Positions 43,053-52,021 of a DNA stretch of 64,000 bases are shown here, one piece after another (position 1 is the first letter of the stretch; each line of letters opens with the position of its first letter). Under the pieces are notes generated by a model that worked only from the letters and a program-made list of their open reading frames with translations, ran no database searches and was not told the origin of the DNA. The stretch is from Promethearchaeota archaeon (lineage in GTDB: Archaea > Asgardarchaeota > Lokiarchaeia > Sigyniarchaeales > SOKP01), in the NCBI GenBank assembly GCA_019894975.1, contig JAGXNO010000004.1:1-64000 (forward strand), given 5' to 3'. A program made the translations under genes and the position numbers.

Positions 43053-43080
43053 AGCGTTATTACCATCTAAACATAACGCT
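43053..43080 (-). promoter_or_regulatory. ModE-like palindromic operator of the tup operon
   Basis: AGCGTTAT (43053-43060) and ATAACGCT (43073-43080) form a perfect 8-base inverted repeat with a 12-base spacer. A TATA box (TTTTATAAAATT on the minus strand, 43092-43081) lies directly behind it, placing the likely transcription start inside the palindrome. The half-site CGTTAT/ATAACG resembles the operator half-sites of bacterial ModE, as I know them. A related site precedes moaC. Confidence 0.75.
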
Positions 43081-43155
43081 AATTTTATAAAAATTAAACA
43101 CAGTGAAATATTAAAAAAAAAAGAAATTTGAAATTGAATTATTTGTTTGAAGCGT

Positions 43156-43494
43156 TTATACTTCAGGTGCTTTTAATCCTATCAATCCCATAGCTTCGAC
43201 AGCGTCATAGGCAATGTTGATTTCATAGTCCCACCCTTCGACCGCTTTAGCAATTAGTAACTCTCGATTGTATGCGATGTCCATTACTTCTTTTACTTTA
43301 CCTGGTTTTATGGAAGAAACAGAAATACTATGCATTTTCCCATTAGATGGCCACACTGCAGAGGGAATAAGAGGTTTACCTAAGGATCTATCTTCAGGGA
43401 ATTTCGCAACTGCTTCCTGATAGGCTTTTCCAACCTCCTCTGATTTTCCCGCTGGCCACCACTGTTCTGTTACAAGATACATTAAAATTTTCAT
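43156..43494 (-). CDS. Hypothetical protein, possibly ferredoxin-like (dimeric alpha-beta barrel) fold (112 aa)
   Basis: MKILMYLVTEQWW is a first strand, followed by an amphipathic helix (EEVGKAYQEAVAKFP), a beta-hairpin (KMHSISVSSIKPGKVKEVMDIAYN), a helix and a final strand. This order resembles small dimeric alpha-beta barrel proteins. No catalytic motif is visible. The ATG follows an AGGAGATG-type ribosome site. It is just upstream of the tup operon on the same strand, but the tup promoter lies between them. Not assigned to a function. Confidence 0.7.
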   Translation of the reverse strand: MKILMYLVTEQWWPAGKSEEVGKAYQEAVAKFPEDRSLGKPLIPSAVWPSNGKMHSISVSSIKPGKVKEVMDIAYNRELLIAKAVEGWDYEINIAYDAVEAMGLIGLKAPEV

Positions 43495-43620
43495 CTCCTA
43501 ATAATTTATTACAAAATTGGATTCATTTAGACAAAATGACTGATGCTATTTAATTGTTTAACATTTTAGTACAAACCTTAAATCCTAAATCTTTTTATAA
43601 ATATTTTAATTAGTAAGAGT

Positions 43621-44376
43621 ATGGCAACCTGGGGAGTCCACTTTCGCATTGCTGAGAATATTTTAAACATTTATCCGAAAATAAATCGGAAATTTTTTGC
43701 AATAGGTAATATTGCCCCTGATTGCGGCCTTCCTAATAAAGATTGGTCAGCCTTCACCCCACCGAAAGAAATATCTCATTTTTCAGCTGAAGAAATAAGC
43801 GACTTTCTCTTTATAAAAACAAATAAATTTATTCTAAATGATGTTAAATTTTATTCCACATACTTAAGGGAACATAATTTAATCTCCTTTCAGAAGGATC
43901 GCTCTATTCTTTTCGGATATTTCATTCATCTTATAACGGATAATCTATGGAATTATTACATTATGAAACCACTTAAGGAAAAATATTTAGATATACTTCA
44001 AAAGAACCCAAATTTTATTTGGGATATAAAAAGGGATTGGTATGATTTAGATAAGATATTTATAACAGAAAATAAAGATTCATTATTTTGGACAGACTTT
44101 CTTGAAGCAGAATATAATGATGATCTCCTCGATTTTTTCCCAAGAGAAGGAGTTAAGCGTCAACTGAAATTTATCAAAAAATTCTATCAAATATCTAATG
44201 AAGAATATATGAGAATTTCAAAAAAGGAATTCATTTACCTCGATAGAAAACAAATGGATAATTTTATTCAGAATTCCACAAACGTAATCTTGGACATTCT
44301 TGCTAAGATTTTTGAGAAGGATTTTAGTTTTACAGACAAAATTTCTGTTCTAGATGGGATTCTTATTTGGCATTAA
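43621..44376 (+). CDS. Zinc-dependent phospholipase-C-like protein
   Basis: MATWGVHFRIAENIL at the N-terminus, AIGNIAPDCG, KEISHFSA and GYFIHLITDNLWNYY match the zinc-dependent phospholipase C family (PF00882-type), with the N-terminal Trp and the His/Asp residues that bind the zinc cluster. No signal peptide is present, so unlike secreted bacterial PLC it should be cytosolic; intracellular members of this family are common in anaerobes and archaea and are of unknown substrate. Its stop codon lies inside the 3' end of the convergent flavodoxin gene, a 14-base overlap. Confidence 0.75.
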   Translation: MATWGVHFRIAENILNIYPKINRKFFAIGNIAPDCGLPNKDWSAFTPPKEISHFSAEEISDFLFIKTNKFILNDVKFYSTYLREHNLISFQKDRSILFGYFIHLITDNLWNYYIMKPLKEKYLDILQKNPNFIWDIKRDWYDLDKIFITENKDSLFWTDFLEAEYNDDLLDFFPREGVKRQLKFIKKFYQISNEEYMRISKKEFIYLDRKQMDNFIQNSTNVILDILAKIFEKDFSFTDKISVLDGILIWH

Positions 44377-44860
44377 AATCTAAAATAATTTTTTTTACCC
44401 ACTTTGTTGCTTTTTCTTTAACTTTATCTGGTTCATGCTGTTTTGGCTCTTTAAAACGGATTTCACCTAGAATATTTGCATTTTTTAATGCTTTTTTCAA
44501 TTTATTCATAGCTTTAATTCCATCTCCCTGGCTACAAGTCCAAAGTGCCATATTTTTGCCTGTTAGATCAAATTTAGATAAGAAGGAATGAATAGGGGGA
44601 GTGTATGTCCATGCCCATACGGGTGTTCCCAAAATTATCAGATCATAATCCAGAGGATTTATCTCAATGGGTTTTAATTTTGGCTTTATTTTCATTGTGG
44701 CTTGATAACCCCCCCAAAAGTATTTCGAGCCACTTTCAGCTTTAAGTTCTTTTACAGGTTTTAACTCAAGAATTTCTGAATCTATTGATTCTGCTATTGC
44801 TTCAGCAATTATTTTTGTGTTCCCTGTAAGAGAATAGTAAACAACTAGTATATTTTTCAT
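44363..44860 (-). CDS. Flavodoxin-family protein
   Basis: An FMN-binding flavodoxin: phosphate loop YYSLTGNTK near the N-terminus, LIILGTPVWAWTYTPPI (the 60s loop) and ALWTCSQGDGIKAMNKLKK. Residue count fits a stand-alone flavodoxin. I take the ATG at 44860 (MKNILVVYYS) rather than the TTG 21 bases upstream. It would carry electrons in the cytosol. It overlaps the PLC-like gene tail to tail. Confidence 0.88.
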   Translation of the reverse strand: MKNILVVYYSLTGNTKIIAEAIAESIDSEILELKPVKELKAESGSKYFWGGYQATMKIKPKLKPIEINPLDYDLIILGTPVWAWTYTPPIHSFLSKFDLTGKNMALWTCSQGDGIKAMNKLKKALKNANILGEIRFKEPKQHEPDKVKEKATKWVKKIILDFNAK

Positions 44861-44942
44861 ATTTTTTTCACTTAAATTCAAAAAACTATTGAATTGGGAA
44901 TAGTATCTAATTAAAATTAAAAAAGTAAAAAATAAAATAAAT

Positions 44943-45671
44943 TTATGGTAAAGTTACTGTATTTGTATTTTCATTAAGATTAAGGATTCCTTTAATGGCA
45001 AGTTGCTTGATGGTGCGTACCGCCATAATTGGCGGAACGTCCAGCAGTTTTTTAAGATCATCTAGCTTAGCAGAACCTTTTTCCATGATTGTGGCAATAA
45101 TATCCACCTCAATTATTTCCTCATCTGAATTTTCAATAAGGAACGCGGTAAAGAAATTCTCCTGTCTCAATTGATTAATTTTAGATTCTAACTCATCCAT
45201 CTTCTTCTGGTAGGAATTTTTCAGCTCAATTTCTCTGTTTTCATTTTCAACTGTTTTTTGATCTAATACAGTTTTTTCTTCTTCTTTTGAAGTAATCTTT
45301 TCGTTTATAGAACTCAATTTATCTTCCAACTGAGTATGCTCAAATGCCGGTTTTTTTAAATCATTAACGCTAGTCTCCAAAGTATTTGTTAGTTCTGAAA
45401 TTTTTGAAGTTAATTCATCTTTTTTAGCGTTTAATCCTGCCATAGTAGTATCTAATTCCTCTGATTTCGTTCTTAATTCAGTTAATTCAGAATTTTGAGC
45501 CGATAATCTATCTTTAATAGTGTCTTCTTCTTTTTGTTCAGCCTGCATAAATTTCCATGCTTCTCTTAATTGAGAAAGAACTTCCTCGTTATGTTTTTGC
45601 AGAACTTGCCAATATGTATCATAGGCGGTCTCAAATTGTTCGATTAATGCTAAAATTTCTTGTGAACTCAT
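44943..45671 (-). CDS. Coiled-coil protein with C-terminal winged helix (second of a pair)
   Basis: Residues about 30-180 form a long heptad-rich coiled coil (LTELRTKSEELDTTMAGL; EEKTVLDQKTVENENREI). Residues about 190-242 look like a winged helix (IIATIMEKGSAKLDDLKKLL then MAVRTIKQLAIKGILNLN). The start codon overlaps the stop of the upstream partner by one base (TAATG), so the two are translationally coupled and probably form a heterodimer. Architecture recalls SMC-kleisin, ESCRT or kinetochore-type helpers, but no family is recognised. Confidence 0.75.
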   Translation of the reverse strand: MSSQEILALIEQFETAYDTYWQVLQKHNEEVLSQLREAWKFMQAEQKEEDTIKDRLSAQNSELTELRTKSEELDTTMAGLNAKKDELTSKISELTNTLETSVNDLKKPAFEHTQLEDKLSSINEKITSKEEEKTVLDQKTVENENREIELKNSYQKKMDELESKINQLRQENFFTAFLIENSDEEIIEVDIIATIMEKGSAKLDDLKKLLDVPPIMAVRTIKQLAIKGILNLNENTNTVTLP

Positions 45672-46417
45672 TAGAAATCAACCTCCCCTTTTAATGTTAC
45701 AGTTCCACTTCCTTCATCATACTCAATTGGTCCATTCTTCTGCACCATTTTCGTTAATATATTTCTTGCTACATCTTCCCTTAAACCCATCGCTTGGACA
45801 ATGTTCCTTAGTTCAATAGTGGTATTAGGTTGCAATGCTTGTATAAGTTTTAATTGGGCAGATTGGATATAACCAGCTTTGATCAATGACTTCATAGCGG
45901 CAGCCCGTATAGCATATGAATTACTAAAATTCTCCTTTTTATTATATTCCTCTTGAAGTTCTCCTCCCAGTTCATTCATTTTGTTATCGAACTTCTCTTG
46001 AATATCTTTTAACTCTACAAGTCGATTTTCTAATTCTTGTAGTCGACTACTTCGAGTTGCTAATTCTTCTTTTCGGGTTGTAATTTTTGTTTGAGTTTCA
46101 GCTAATTCATTTTGTGCACCTTGGATTTTATCTAGAAGTGTTTGTCGTTGATTGTTAAGCTCAGCATTATTTTCTTCTAAGGAAGTAATATCTCGTTGAT
46201 TCTGAGAAATCTTATTTTTCAATGAATTGATTTCATCATCATTAGTTTCAATAGTTTTTAAATCGGTTGTTTTAGTTTCTTCAAGTTTCCCAATCTGCTC
46301 TAGTAGATTACTGGGCTGTGTTTGCAATTTAGGAATTGAATCTGAGTTTAATCCATTAAGTTCCTCAATGATTGTGAGTATTTTCTTTAAGGATGATTTT
46401 GTATCAGTAAGACTCAT
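45671..46417 (-). CDS. Coiled-coil protein with C-terminal winged helix (first of a pair)
   Basis: Same layout as its downstream partner: coiled coil at about residues 25-155 (DEINSLKNKISQNQRDITSL; RSSRLQELENRLVELKDIQ), then helical and winged-helix sequence (LIKAGYIQSAQLKLIQALQ; ELRNIVQAMGLREDVARNIL; YDEGSGTVTLKG). The shared ending pattern (GTVTL here, NTVTLP in the partner) suggests both come from a duplication. The likely role is structural or DNA-associated; evidence is from pattern only. A ribosome-site-like AGAGAGATA precedes the ATG. Confidence 0.75.
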   Translation of the reverse strand: MSLTDTKSSLKKILTIIEELNGLNSDSIPKLQTQPSNLLEQIGKLEETKTTDLKTIETNDDEINSLKNKISQNQRDITSLEENNAELNNQRQTLLDKIQGAQNELAETQTKITTRKEELATRSSRLQELENRLVELKDIQEKFDNKMNELGGELQEEYNKKENFSNSYAIRAAAMKSLIKAGYIQSAQLKLIQALQPNTTIELRNIVQAMGLREDVARNILTKMVQKNGPIEYDEGSGTVTLKGEVDF

Positions 46418-46619
46418 ATTTATCTCTCTTCTTTAAAATGATTTATAAAATAATAGTGGGGAGATTAATAAATTCTCTCTAATCAATAAAAACCATAGGA
46501 GGATTGATGATGAATCAAAAAAAAGATATAACTGTAGAATTATTTTCATTTAATACTAAAACATTTTTAAATTCAAGCTTGAATTAATTAATATAACATA
46601 TTAAGTTTTAGAAACCTAA

Positions 46620-46811
46620 ATGAACGAAATTAAGAAGCTTTTAGGATTAATCGGTATTATCCTCTTAGGATGTGGAATTTTCTCAATATTCTTAAATATC
46701 TATATTTTTGGTTTGTCTTTTTTTTCTTTTAATATAGGTATGGTCATTACTCTTTCATTATCAATTGGGGGTATATTAGTATTAATATGGGGGATAAGGA
46801 TTAAACTATAA
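46620..46811 (+). CDS. Small two-span membrane protein (63 aa)
   Basis: Two hydrophobic helices (LLGLIGIILLGCGIFSIFL and MVITLSLSIGGILVLIWGI) joined by a short loop, with a basic C-terminus (RIKL) and an N-terminal MNEIKK. Nothing catalytic. It precedes the MFS gene by 73 bases on the same strand. Unknown function; AT-rich hydrophobic frames arise by chance, so confidence is moderate. Confidence 0.5.
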   Translation: MNEIKKLLGLIGIILLGCGIFSIFLNIYIFGLSFFSFNIGMVITLSLSIGGILVLIWGIRIKL

Positions 46812-46884
46812 TACCTTCTTTCAATTTGATTCATAATCCGTTTATTAAGTCTGTTAAGATTATAAATTTTGATTTTTCGAAACT

Positions 46885-48219
46885 TTGGAATTGAGGGAAA
46901 TCGATAATAAAGTCTTAATTAAATCAAAATTTAAGTTACCATACGGGACTAACCTTGGAAGTAAATGGGGATTTAAACTGTCAAATTCGACTACTAAAGA
47001 TAAGAAGTTCAATAAACATCTCCCTATTATTCTTCTGATCATGTTCACAGAAACATTAGGCTTCAGTATCGTTCTACCCGTTTTACCGCATTTGGGGCTC
47101 TCGTTAGGGTTAAATTTCTTTCAAATTGGGTTAATATCAAGTATTTTTAGTTTTTGTCAGCTTTTTGCTAGCCCGATTACAGGTAAACTTAGTGATAGAT
47201 TCGGGAGAAAACCAATCTTAATATTTAGCCAGTCAAGTACCTTTTTAGGATTCCTTCTCCTTGGAATGGTTGACACAGTATGGATATTAATATTAGCACG
47301 TTTAGTCGATGGTCTACTAGGAAGTAATATGACGGTGACTCAAGCATATCTAAGTGATGTAACAGATCCTAAAGATCGAACCAAAACTTTTGGATATTCA
47401 AGTGCAGTTTTTGGTGCAGCTCTTATTTTTGGACCCGTTATTGGAGGAACTCTATCTAGTATAAATTATTCTATTCCAATGTTCTTTGCTGCGGGAATAA
47501 GCTTAATTTCCATAATATTAGTAATTATATTCTTACAAGAGTCATTGACTATTAAGAAAGAAAAATTTAACTTGAAATTTGAAGAAATTATCCCCATTAA
47601 AGAAACTAAACGGTTTTTTAAGTCAACCGAGATAAAAGGGCTTCTAATAATCTTTTTTATCTATAATTTTGCGTTTATGATCTTTATCTCTAGTTTTGCT
47701 TTACTAGCCAAAATCCAATTAGACGTAAATTCCCAAGAACTTGGTTTTTACCTAGCTTGGGTTGGAATTCTGCGTGTTATTTTTCAGAGTGCCCTAATAA
47801 CTCCCTTATTAAAAAAAATCAACGAAAATAATACATTGAAGATTGGAGTTTTAGCTTTAGTAATCACAATGATATCTTTAGTTCTAATTACAAACTTCTG
47901 GATTGTATTTATACCGCTAATTTTTCTAGCATTTGGATCAGGAGTTGTACGTCCTATCCTTACAAGTAAATTGAGTAAATCTGTCGGAAAGGAAGAAACT
48001 GGAAGTCTTTTAGGTGTGAATAATTCCTTTTCTAGTATAGCTCAGATCCTATCACCAATTCTTGGGGGATTAATTCTTGAATTTTTACCTTCTCAGACAC
48101 TACCGGCAATCTCAGCAGTACTTTTCCTCTTGATTTTTGTTTTCTGGCGCTTTGGATTTACTAAACCCATACAAGTTGAAGCTACATCACCAGTTAAATA
48201 CGAGAAAAAGAATTTATAG
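46885..48219 (+). CDS. MFS drug/metabolite exporter (TetA-like)
   Basis: Twelve-span MFS transporter with the loop 2-3 motif GKLSDRFGRKPIL and the antiporter-type motif GFSIVLPVLPHLG in helix 1 and ALIFGPVIGGTLS in helix 5, as in 12-TM drug/proton antiporters. The first 50 residues from the TTG start are polar and may be an N-terminal tail, or the true start may lie closer to HLPIILLIMFTE. The substrate is unknown. It converges with the kinase-like gene. Confidence 0.85.
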   Translation: MELREIDNKVLIKSKFKLPYGTNLGSKWGFKLSNSTTKDKKFNKHLPIILLIMFTETLGFSIVLPVLPHLGLSLGLNFFQIGLISSIFSFCQLFASPITGKLSDRFGRKPILIFSQSSTFLGFLLLGMVDTVWILILARLVDGLLGSNMTVTQAYLSDVTDPKDRTKTFGYSSAVFGAALIFGPVIGGTLSSINYSIPMFFAAGISLISIILVIIFLQESLTIKKEKFNLKFEEIIPIKETKRFFKSTEIKGLLIIFFIYNFAFMIFISSFALLAKIQLDVNSQELGFYLAWVGILRVIFQSALITPLLKKINENNTLKIGVLALVITMISLVLITNFWIVFIPLIFLAFGSGVVRPILTSKLSKSVGKEETGSLLGVNNSFSSIAQILSPILGGLILEFLPSQTLPAISAVLFLLIFVFWRFGFTKPIQVEATSPVKYEKKNL

Positions 48220-48235
48220 ATAAAACAAGTAATGA

Positions 48236-49075
48236 TTAAACTTCTTTTGAGATATCTTCTATAAAGGAATTTTTGTTAATCGGGCCATACGGAAGGTTTC
48301 TTCTTTGGATGACAATATTCAGGTGCTCTATCATTTTTTCTGCTAAATAATTAAAGTCAAATTCAAATGAGGTAGTTTTTTGGTAATATTTTTTTAGAAA
48401 TAAATTTATCAACTCAACCTTATGTCTTGGCTCACCCATATCAAAAAGGCCAGGATTAGTATCTAAAAGGGAACAACAAATCCACGCTAAATCATCCATA
48501 TTATTTCCTTCATAAGCGTCCTCAAAATCAACTCCATATAAAATTTCTTCTGAAAAATCAATAATAAAATCCCTAAGTCGAGTATCTCCTTTGTTTAAAA
48601 CGAAAGTTTCTTCCGTATTATATTTTCTAACTAGATTCTTTTCATGTAGTTGTGCGAGCCATTCCGCTAATTTTTCAATACTAAATATTACTTGATGTTT
48701 TATTTCAGAAGTTAAATCCCCTAAATCTATTGTGTTTTTTAAGTTATCATTAATGAAATCACACAAATTAACTCCCTGTACTTTTTCTAAGAGTAAGTAT
48801 GGTTTCTTTAAACTCAATATCTCCGGGACATGGAAGTTTTGATTTTTTAACCTATTTAATATATTATTCTCACTGACAATATTTTTCGTTCTAAAAATTT
48901 TAATTATAAATTGCTTAGGGAAATTTTTTGGCTTTTTGTCAAAAACAATATCGATTACTGTATTTTTCCTACTCTGCAATTTTGAAATATTATAATTCAC
49001 ATCCTTATTGCGAAATTCAGGAATAATTCCCCTCAAATCCTTAGCAATTTTAGAATTAATTTTTAGGAGACTCAT
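48236..49075 (-). CDS. Protein-kinase/APH-fold protein with atypical catalytic loop
   Basis: Kinase-like features: a basic strand FIIKIFRTKN (possible ATP-binding Lys), ENNILNRLKNQNF helix C, hinge LLLEKVQGVNLCDFI, WLAQLHEKNLVRKYN, then LNKGDTRLRDFIID where HxDxxxxN is expected, and LYGVDFEDAYEGNNMDDLAWICCSLL where DFG-like and APH-like segments occur. The catalytic-loop His is a Lys and the Asn an Asp, so activity is uncertain. Small archaeal kinases of the RIO/Bud32/APH types phosphorylate proteins or small molecules; which of these applies is unclear. At 279 residues it is a single domain. Confidence 0.7.
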   Translation of the reverse strand: MSLLKINSKIAKDLRGIIPEFRNKDVNYNISKLQSRKNTVIDIVFDKKPKNFPKQFIIKIFRTKNIVSENNILNRLKNQNFHVPEILSLKKPYLLLEKVQGVNLCDFINDNLKNTIDLGDLTSEIKHQVIFSIEKLAEWLAQLHEKNLVRKYNTEETFVLNKGDTRLRDFIIDFSEEILYGVDFEDAYEGNNMDDLAWICCSLLDTNPGLFDMGEPRHKVELINLFLKKYYQKTTSFEFDFNYLAEKMIEHLNIVIQRRNLPYGPINKNSFIEDISKEV

Positions 49076-49195
49076 TACAACCTTACTAGTTTGACTTTAT
49101 AATAATTTTATGGACTAAATAACAATCTATATCTATAAAATTATGTATTATAGAATGCTTAATAACCGGATTTCATGAAGAAAGGTAAAATAAGA

Positions 49196-49753
49196 TTATT
49201 CTTGTTTTTCTTTAATTTTATTCAGGATCATCTCTTTAATATCAGAGAATTCAGGAACTACAATGATACCTTCCATTTTTTTCAATTTTTCTATGTTTTC
49301 AATCTCAATATCTCTGATTTTCAGTGTTAAAGGAGATCCATCTGGTCTTGTAGTAACAATTGGCTCTAAATCTTGGTCTGATGGAAATATATGTACATCC
49401 ATATCCCCTTTTACAGCTTGGGCAACACAATTAGTAATTAATGTATCTGCTATACCATGGACAATTTTTGCCACAGAGTTTGCAGAGACAGGACATACTA
49501 AAAACATATCATATTTACCTAATTGTAACGGTCCCGCATAAAAAGGAATGTTTGGTGTCTTTTCCACTTTTACTCTTTTTACCACTTCAGTTAGAGCTAA
49601 CCATTTTTTATACCACTTTACAACCGCAGTACCCTCTTTTGTTAAAATTACGGTTATATCGACACTATATTCCTCTTGTAAATCTTTCATTAAATTAATA
49701 CACTCATCTAAAAGGTATCCCGTTCCGGTTATACCCCACATTAATTTAAACAT
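49196..49753 (-). CDS. Archaeoflavoprotein AfpA / dihydromethanopterin-reductase-like flavoprotein
   Basis: Flavoprotein of the Dfp/UbiX-like fold: MFKLMWGITGTGYLLDECIN, LVCPVSANSVAKIVHGIADTL (the conserved PVSANTVAKI region) and a late DIEIENIEKLKKMEGIIVV. This matches archaeal AfpA and the acceptor-type dihydromethanopterin reductase group, which bind FMN and pass electrons between ferredoxin and a partner. At 185 residues it is typical. It is divergent from the cysteine desulfurase gene. The electron partner is not visible. Confidence 0.82.
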   Translation of the reverse strand: MFKLMWGITGTGYLLDECINLMKDLQEEYSVDITVILTKEGTAVVKWYKKWLALTEVVKRVKVEKTPNIPFYAGPLQLGKYDMFLVCPVSANSVAKIVHGIADTLITNCVAQAVKGDMDVHIFPSDQDLEPIVTTRPDGSPLTLKIRDIEIENIEKLKKMEGIIVVPEFSDIKEMILNKIKEKQE

Positions 49754-49863
49754 ATGAATTCCTATGTATTTTATATTTTTTTTCTATAATAAGAAGAATT
49801 AATAATTTAAGCATAATAAATATTTAATGAGATTATTCTAATATCATTACGTTCAGAGTAAAA

Positions 49864-51099
49864 ATGAAAGATTCTAAATATATTTACCTTGATAATGCTG
49901 CTACCACTCCAATGGACCCTAAGGTTATTGAAGAGGTAATTAAACATTTTAATGAGACCTACGGAAATTCCTCAAGTTTACATTCAGCAGGGCAAAAAGC
50001 AGGGCAAACATTGTTAAAATCTCGTGAAATAATTGCCTCGTTAATCAATGCCCATAGAGATGATATTTTTTTCACATCCTCTGGCACAGAAGCGGATAAT
50101 ATAGCGATATTTGGGGTTGCTTCAAAAAATAAAGAAAGAGGTAATCATATTATTACCACTACAGTTGAACATCATGCTGTAGAAAATCCTTACAAACAAT
50201 TAGAAAAGAAAGGATTTGAAGTAACCTTTTTACCAGTTGACCAATTTGGTCTGATTAACCTCAATGACCTAAATAATGCAATTAAAGATAAAACTATCTT
50301 AATTAGTATTATGTTTGCAAACAATGAAATCGGCACAATTGAACCTGTAAAAGAAATTGGAGCAATAGCAAAAAAGAATGATGTTATATTCCATACAGAT
50401 GCAGTTCAGGCTTTTGGAAAAGTACCAATTGATGTAATTGACATGAATATTGATCTTTTATCTGCTTCTGCTCATAAACTCTACGGTCCAAAAGGAGTCG
50501 GAATGTTATATATCCGTGGTAAAGGAGCAAGAAAAGGGTGGGGGAAATATATAGAGCCGATTATGTTTGGTGGCGGTCATGAAAGAGAAATGAGACCGAG
50601 TACTGTTAATGTCCCTGGAATCGCTGGCTTTGCTAAGGCTGTAGAACTCGCAAAAGAAGAATTGGAAAAAGAAGCTGCTAGACAGACAAAATTACGAAAC
50701 AAGATAATTAAATGGGTTATAGATAATATTGAAGATTCTTTTCTTAATGGTCATCCGACTCAAAGACTCCCAAATAATGTGAATTTAGGATTTAAATATA
50801 TTGAAGGGGAATCAATAGTATTAGATTTAGATATGGAGGGTATTGCAACTTCTACAGGATCTGCGTGTTCTTCGCAATCACTTGAGCCTTCACATGTATT
50901 AACAGCTATCGGTTTGAAACCTGAAGAAGCACATGGCTCTCTGAGAGTTACATTAGGGAGATTTACCACTGAGAAGGAGGTTGATTATTTCTTGGAAAAA
51001 TTACCTGGAGTTATCGATAGATTAAGAAAAATGTCTCCCCTTAAGAAAGGTGTTAAATATATGTTCGATAAATCTTCTGATACAGAACATCACCATTAA
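49864..51099 (+). CDS. Cysteine desulfurase (NifS/IscS family)
   Basis: A PLP enzyme that takes sulfur from cysteine for Fe-S clusters and thiolated cofactors. Visible: LDNAATTPMDP at the N-terminus, TSSGTEADN, VEHHAVENP, the PLP-binding Lys205 in SASAHKLYGPKG and the catalytic C335 in STGSACSSQSLEPSHVL. The protein ends in a His-rich tail (DTEHHH). At 411 residues it is full length. An IscU scaffold gene lies 3.4 kb downstream on the same strand with an SDR and a beta-CASP gene between. It may also supply sulfur for MoaD. Confidence 0.95.
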   Translation: MKDSKYIYLDNAATTPMDPKVIEEVIKHFNETYGNSSSLHSAGQKAGQTLLKSREIIASLINAHRDDIFFTSSGTEADNIAIFGVASKNKERGNHIITTTVEHHAVENPYKQLEKKGFEVTFLPVDQFGLINLNDLNNAIKDKTILISIMFANNEIGTIEPVKEIGAIAKKNDVIFHTDAVQAFGKVPIDVIDMNIDLLSASAHKLYGPKGVGMLYIRGKGARKGWGKYIEPIMFGGGHEREMRPSTVNVPGIAGFAKAVELAKEELEKEAARQTKLRNKIIKWVIDNIEDSFLNGHPTQRLPNNVNLGFKYIEGESIVLDLDMEGIATSTGSACSSQSLEPSHVLTAIGLKPEEAHGSLRVTLGRFTTEKEVDYFLEKLPGVIDRLRKMSPLKKGVKYMFDKSSDTEHHH

Positions 51100-51165
51100 T
51101 TTAGATGAAAATAATAATTCTTTTCTCCTATATTATTTATATTAACATGATTCAATAATAGAATT

Positions 51166-51966
51166 ATGAGATTACAAAATAAAGTTGCTTTAATAACGGG
51201 TGCATCCCTAGGTTTTAAAGAAGGCGGTCCATCAATAGGAAGTGCCATCGCATTTAAATTTGCTGCCGAAGGGGCAAAAGTGGTAGCTGTTGATGTTTTA
51301 GAAGAGATGGGACAAAAAACGATAGATCAAATTATCGATAATGGCGGAGAAGGTTTATTTATTAAAACCGATGTTTCTAAAACTAATGAAGTAAAAGAAG
51401 CTATAAATCTCGTGAAGGACAAGTACCAAAAATTACACATTTTAGTTAATTGTGCAGCAACCTATGAAGGAGAAATTTTTAGAAATGTTGTTGATATCCT
51501 TGAAGACGATTGGAAAAGAACAATAGACGTTAATTTAAATGGATATTTTAGATTTAGTAAATATGCTATTCCTTTAATATTGGAAAGTGGTGGAGGAGCT
51601 ATAGTTAATATTTCATCAGGTGCGGCTTTTAAAGTGTTAAAGGATTTTTGCGTATATCCAGTAACTAAAGCAGCAATAAATGCTTTAACGAGAACGCTAG
51701 CAATCGATTTTGCCCCCCAAATCCGCACTAATTCTATATGTCCCGGTTTTGTTAGAATTGCTAATTCTGAAGGGGATCGAACGATTCAAGAAATAAAGAC
51801 ATGGGTTAATGATATAGCAAAAACTTATCCATTAAAAAGGGTATGTACAGTTGATGAAATTGCAAATGTTGCGTTATTTTTAGCGAGTGATGATTCATCC
51901 TATGTTAATGGGGAGTGTATAAATGTTGATGGTGGTAGAATTGTATCTGATACTCATGATTTTTAA
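51166..51966 (+). CDS. Short-chain dehydrogenase/reductase (SDR)
   Basis: Classical SDR: nucleotide-binding TGASLGFKEGGPSIGSAIA (a lengthened variant of TGxxxGxG), NCAATYE (the NAG-type motif), the catalytic Ser in IVNISSGAAFKV and Y-x-x-x-K in VYPVTKAAINALTRTL, and a C-terminal VNGECINVDGG typical of FabG-like enzymes. It uses NAD(P)H to reduce a carbonyl. Between the desulfurase and beta-CASP genes with gaps of 66 and 110 bases; a functional link is not evident. Substrate unknown. Confidence 0.9.
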   Translation: MRLQNKVALITGASLGFKEGGPSIGSAIAFKFAAEGAKVVAVDVLEEMGQKTIDQIIDNGGEGLFIKTDVSKTNEVKEAINLVKDKYQKLHILVNCAATYEGEIFRNVVDILEDDWKRTIDVNLNGYFRFSKYAIPLILESGGGAIVNISSGAAFKVLKDFCVYPVTKAAINALTRTLAIDFAPQIRTNSICPGFVRIANSEGDRTIQEIKTWVNDIAKTYPLKRVCTVDEIANVALFLASDDSSYVNGECINVDGGRIVSDTHDF

Positions 51967-52021
51967 TTCGTTTACTAAGATTTTATCGATAAAGATTGAT
52001 CTTCGTCTTTAACTTATTACT

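Noticed and set aside
46507..46587. 26-codon frame behind a strong AGGAGG (MMNQKKDITVELFSFNTKTF and on)
   Set aside because: The ribosome site is good, but the product is too short and has no family or conservation evidence. It remains a possible micro-protein.
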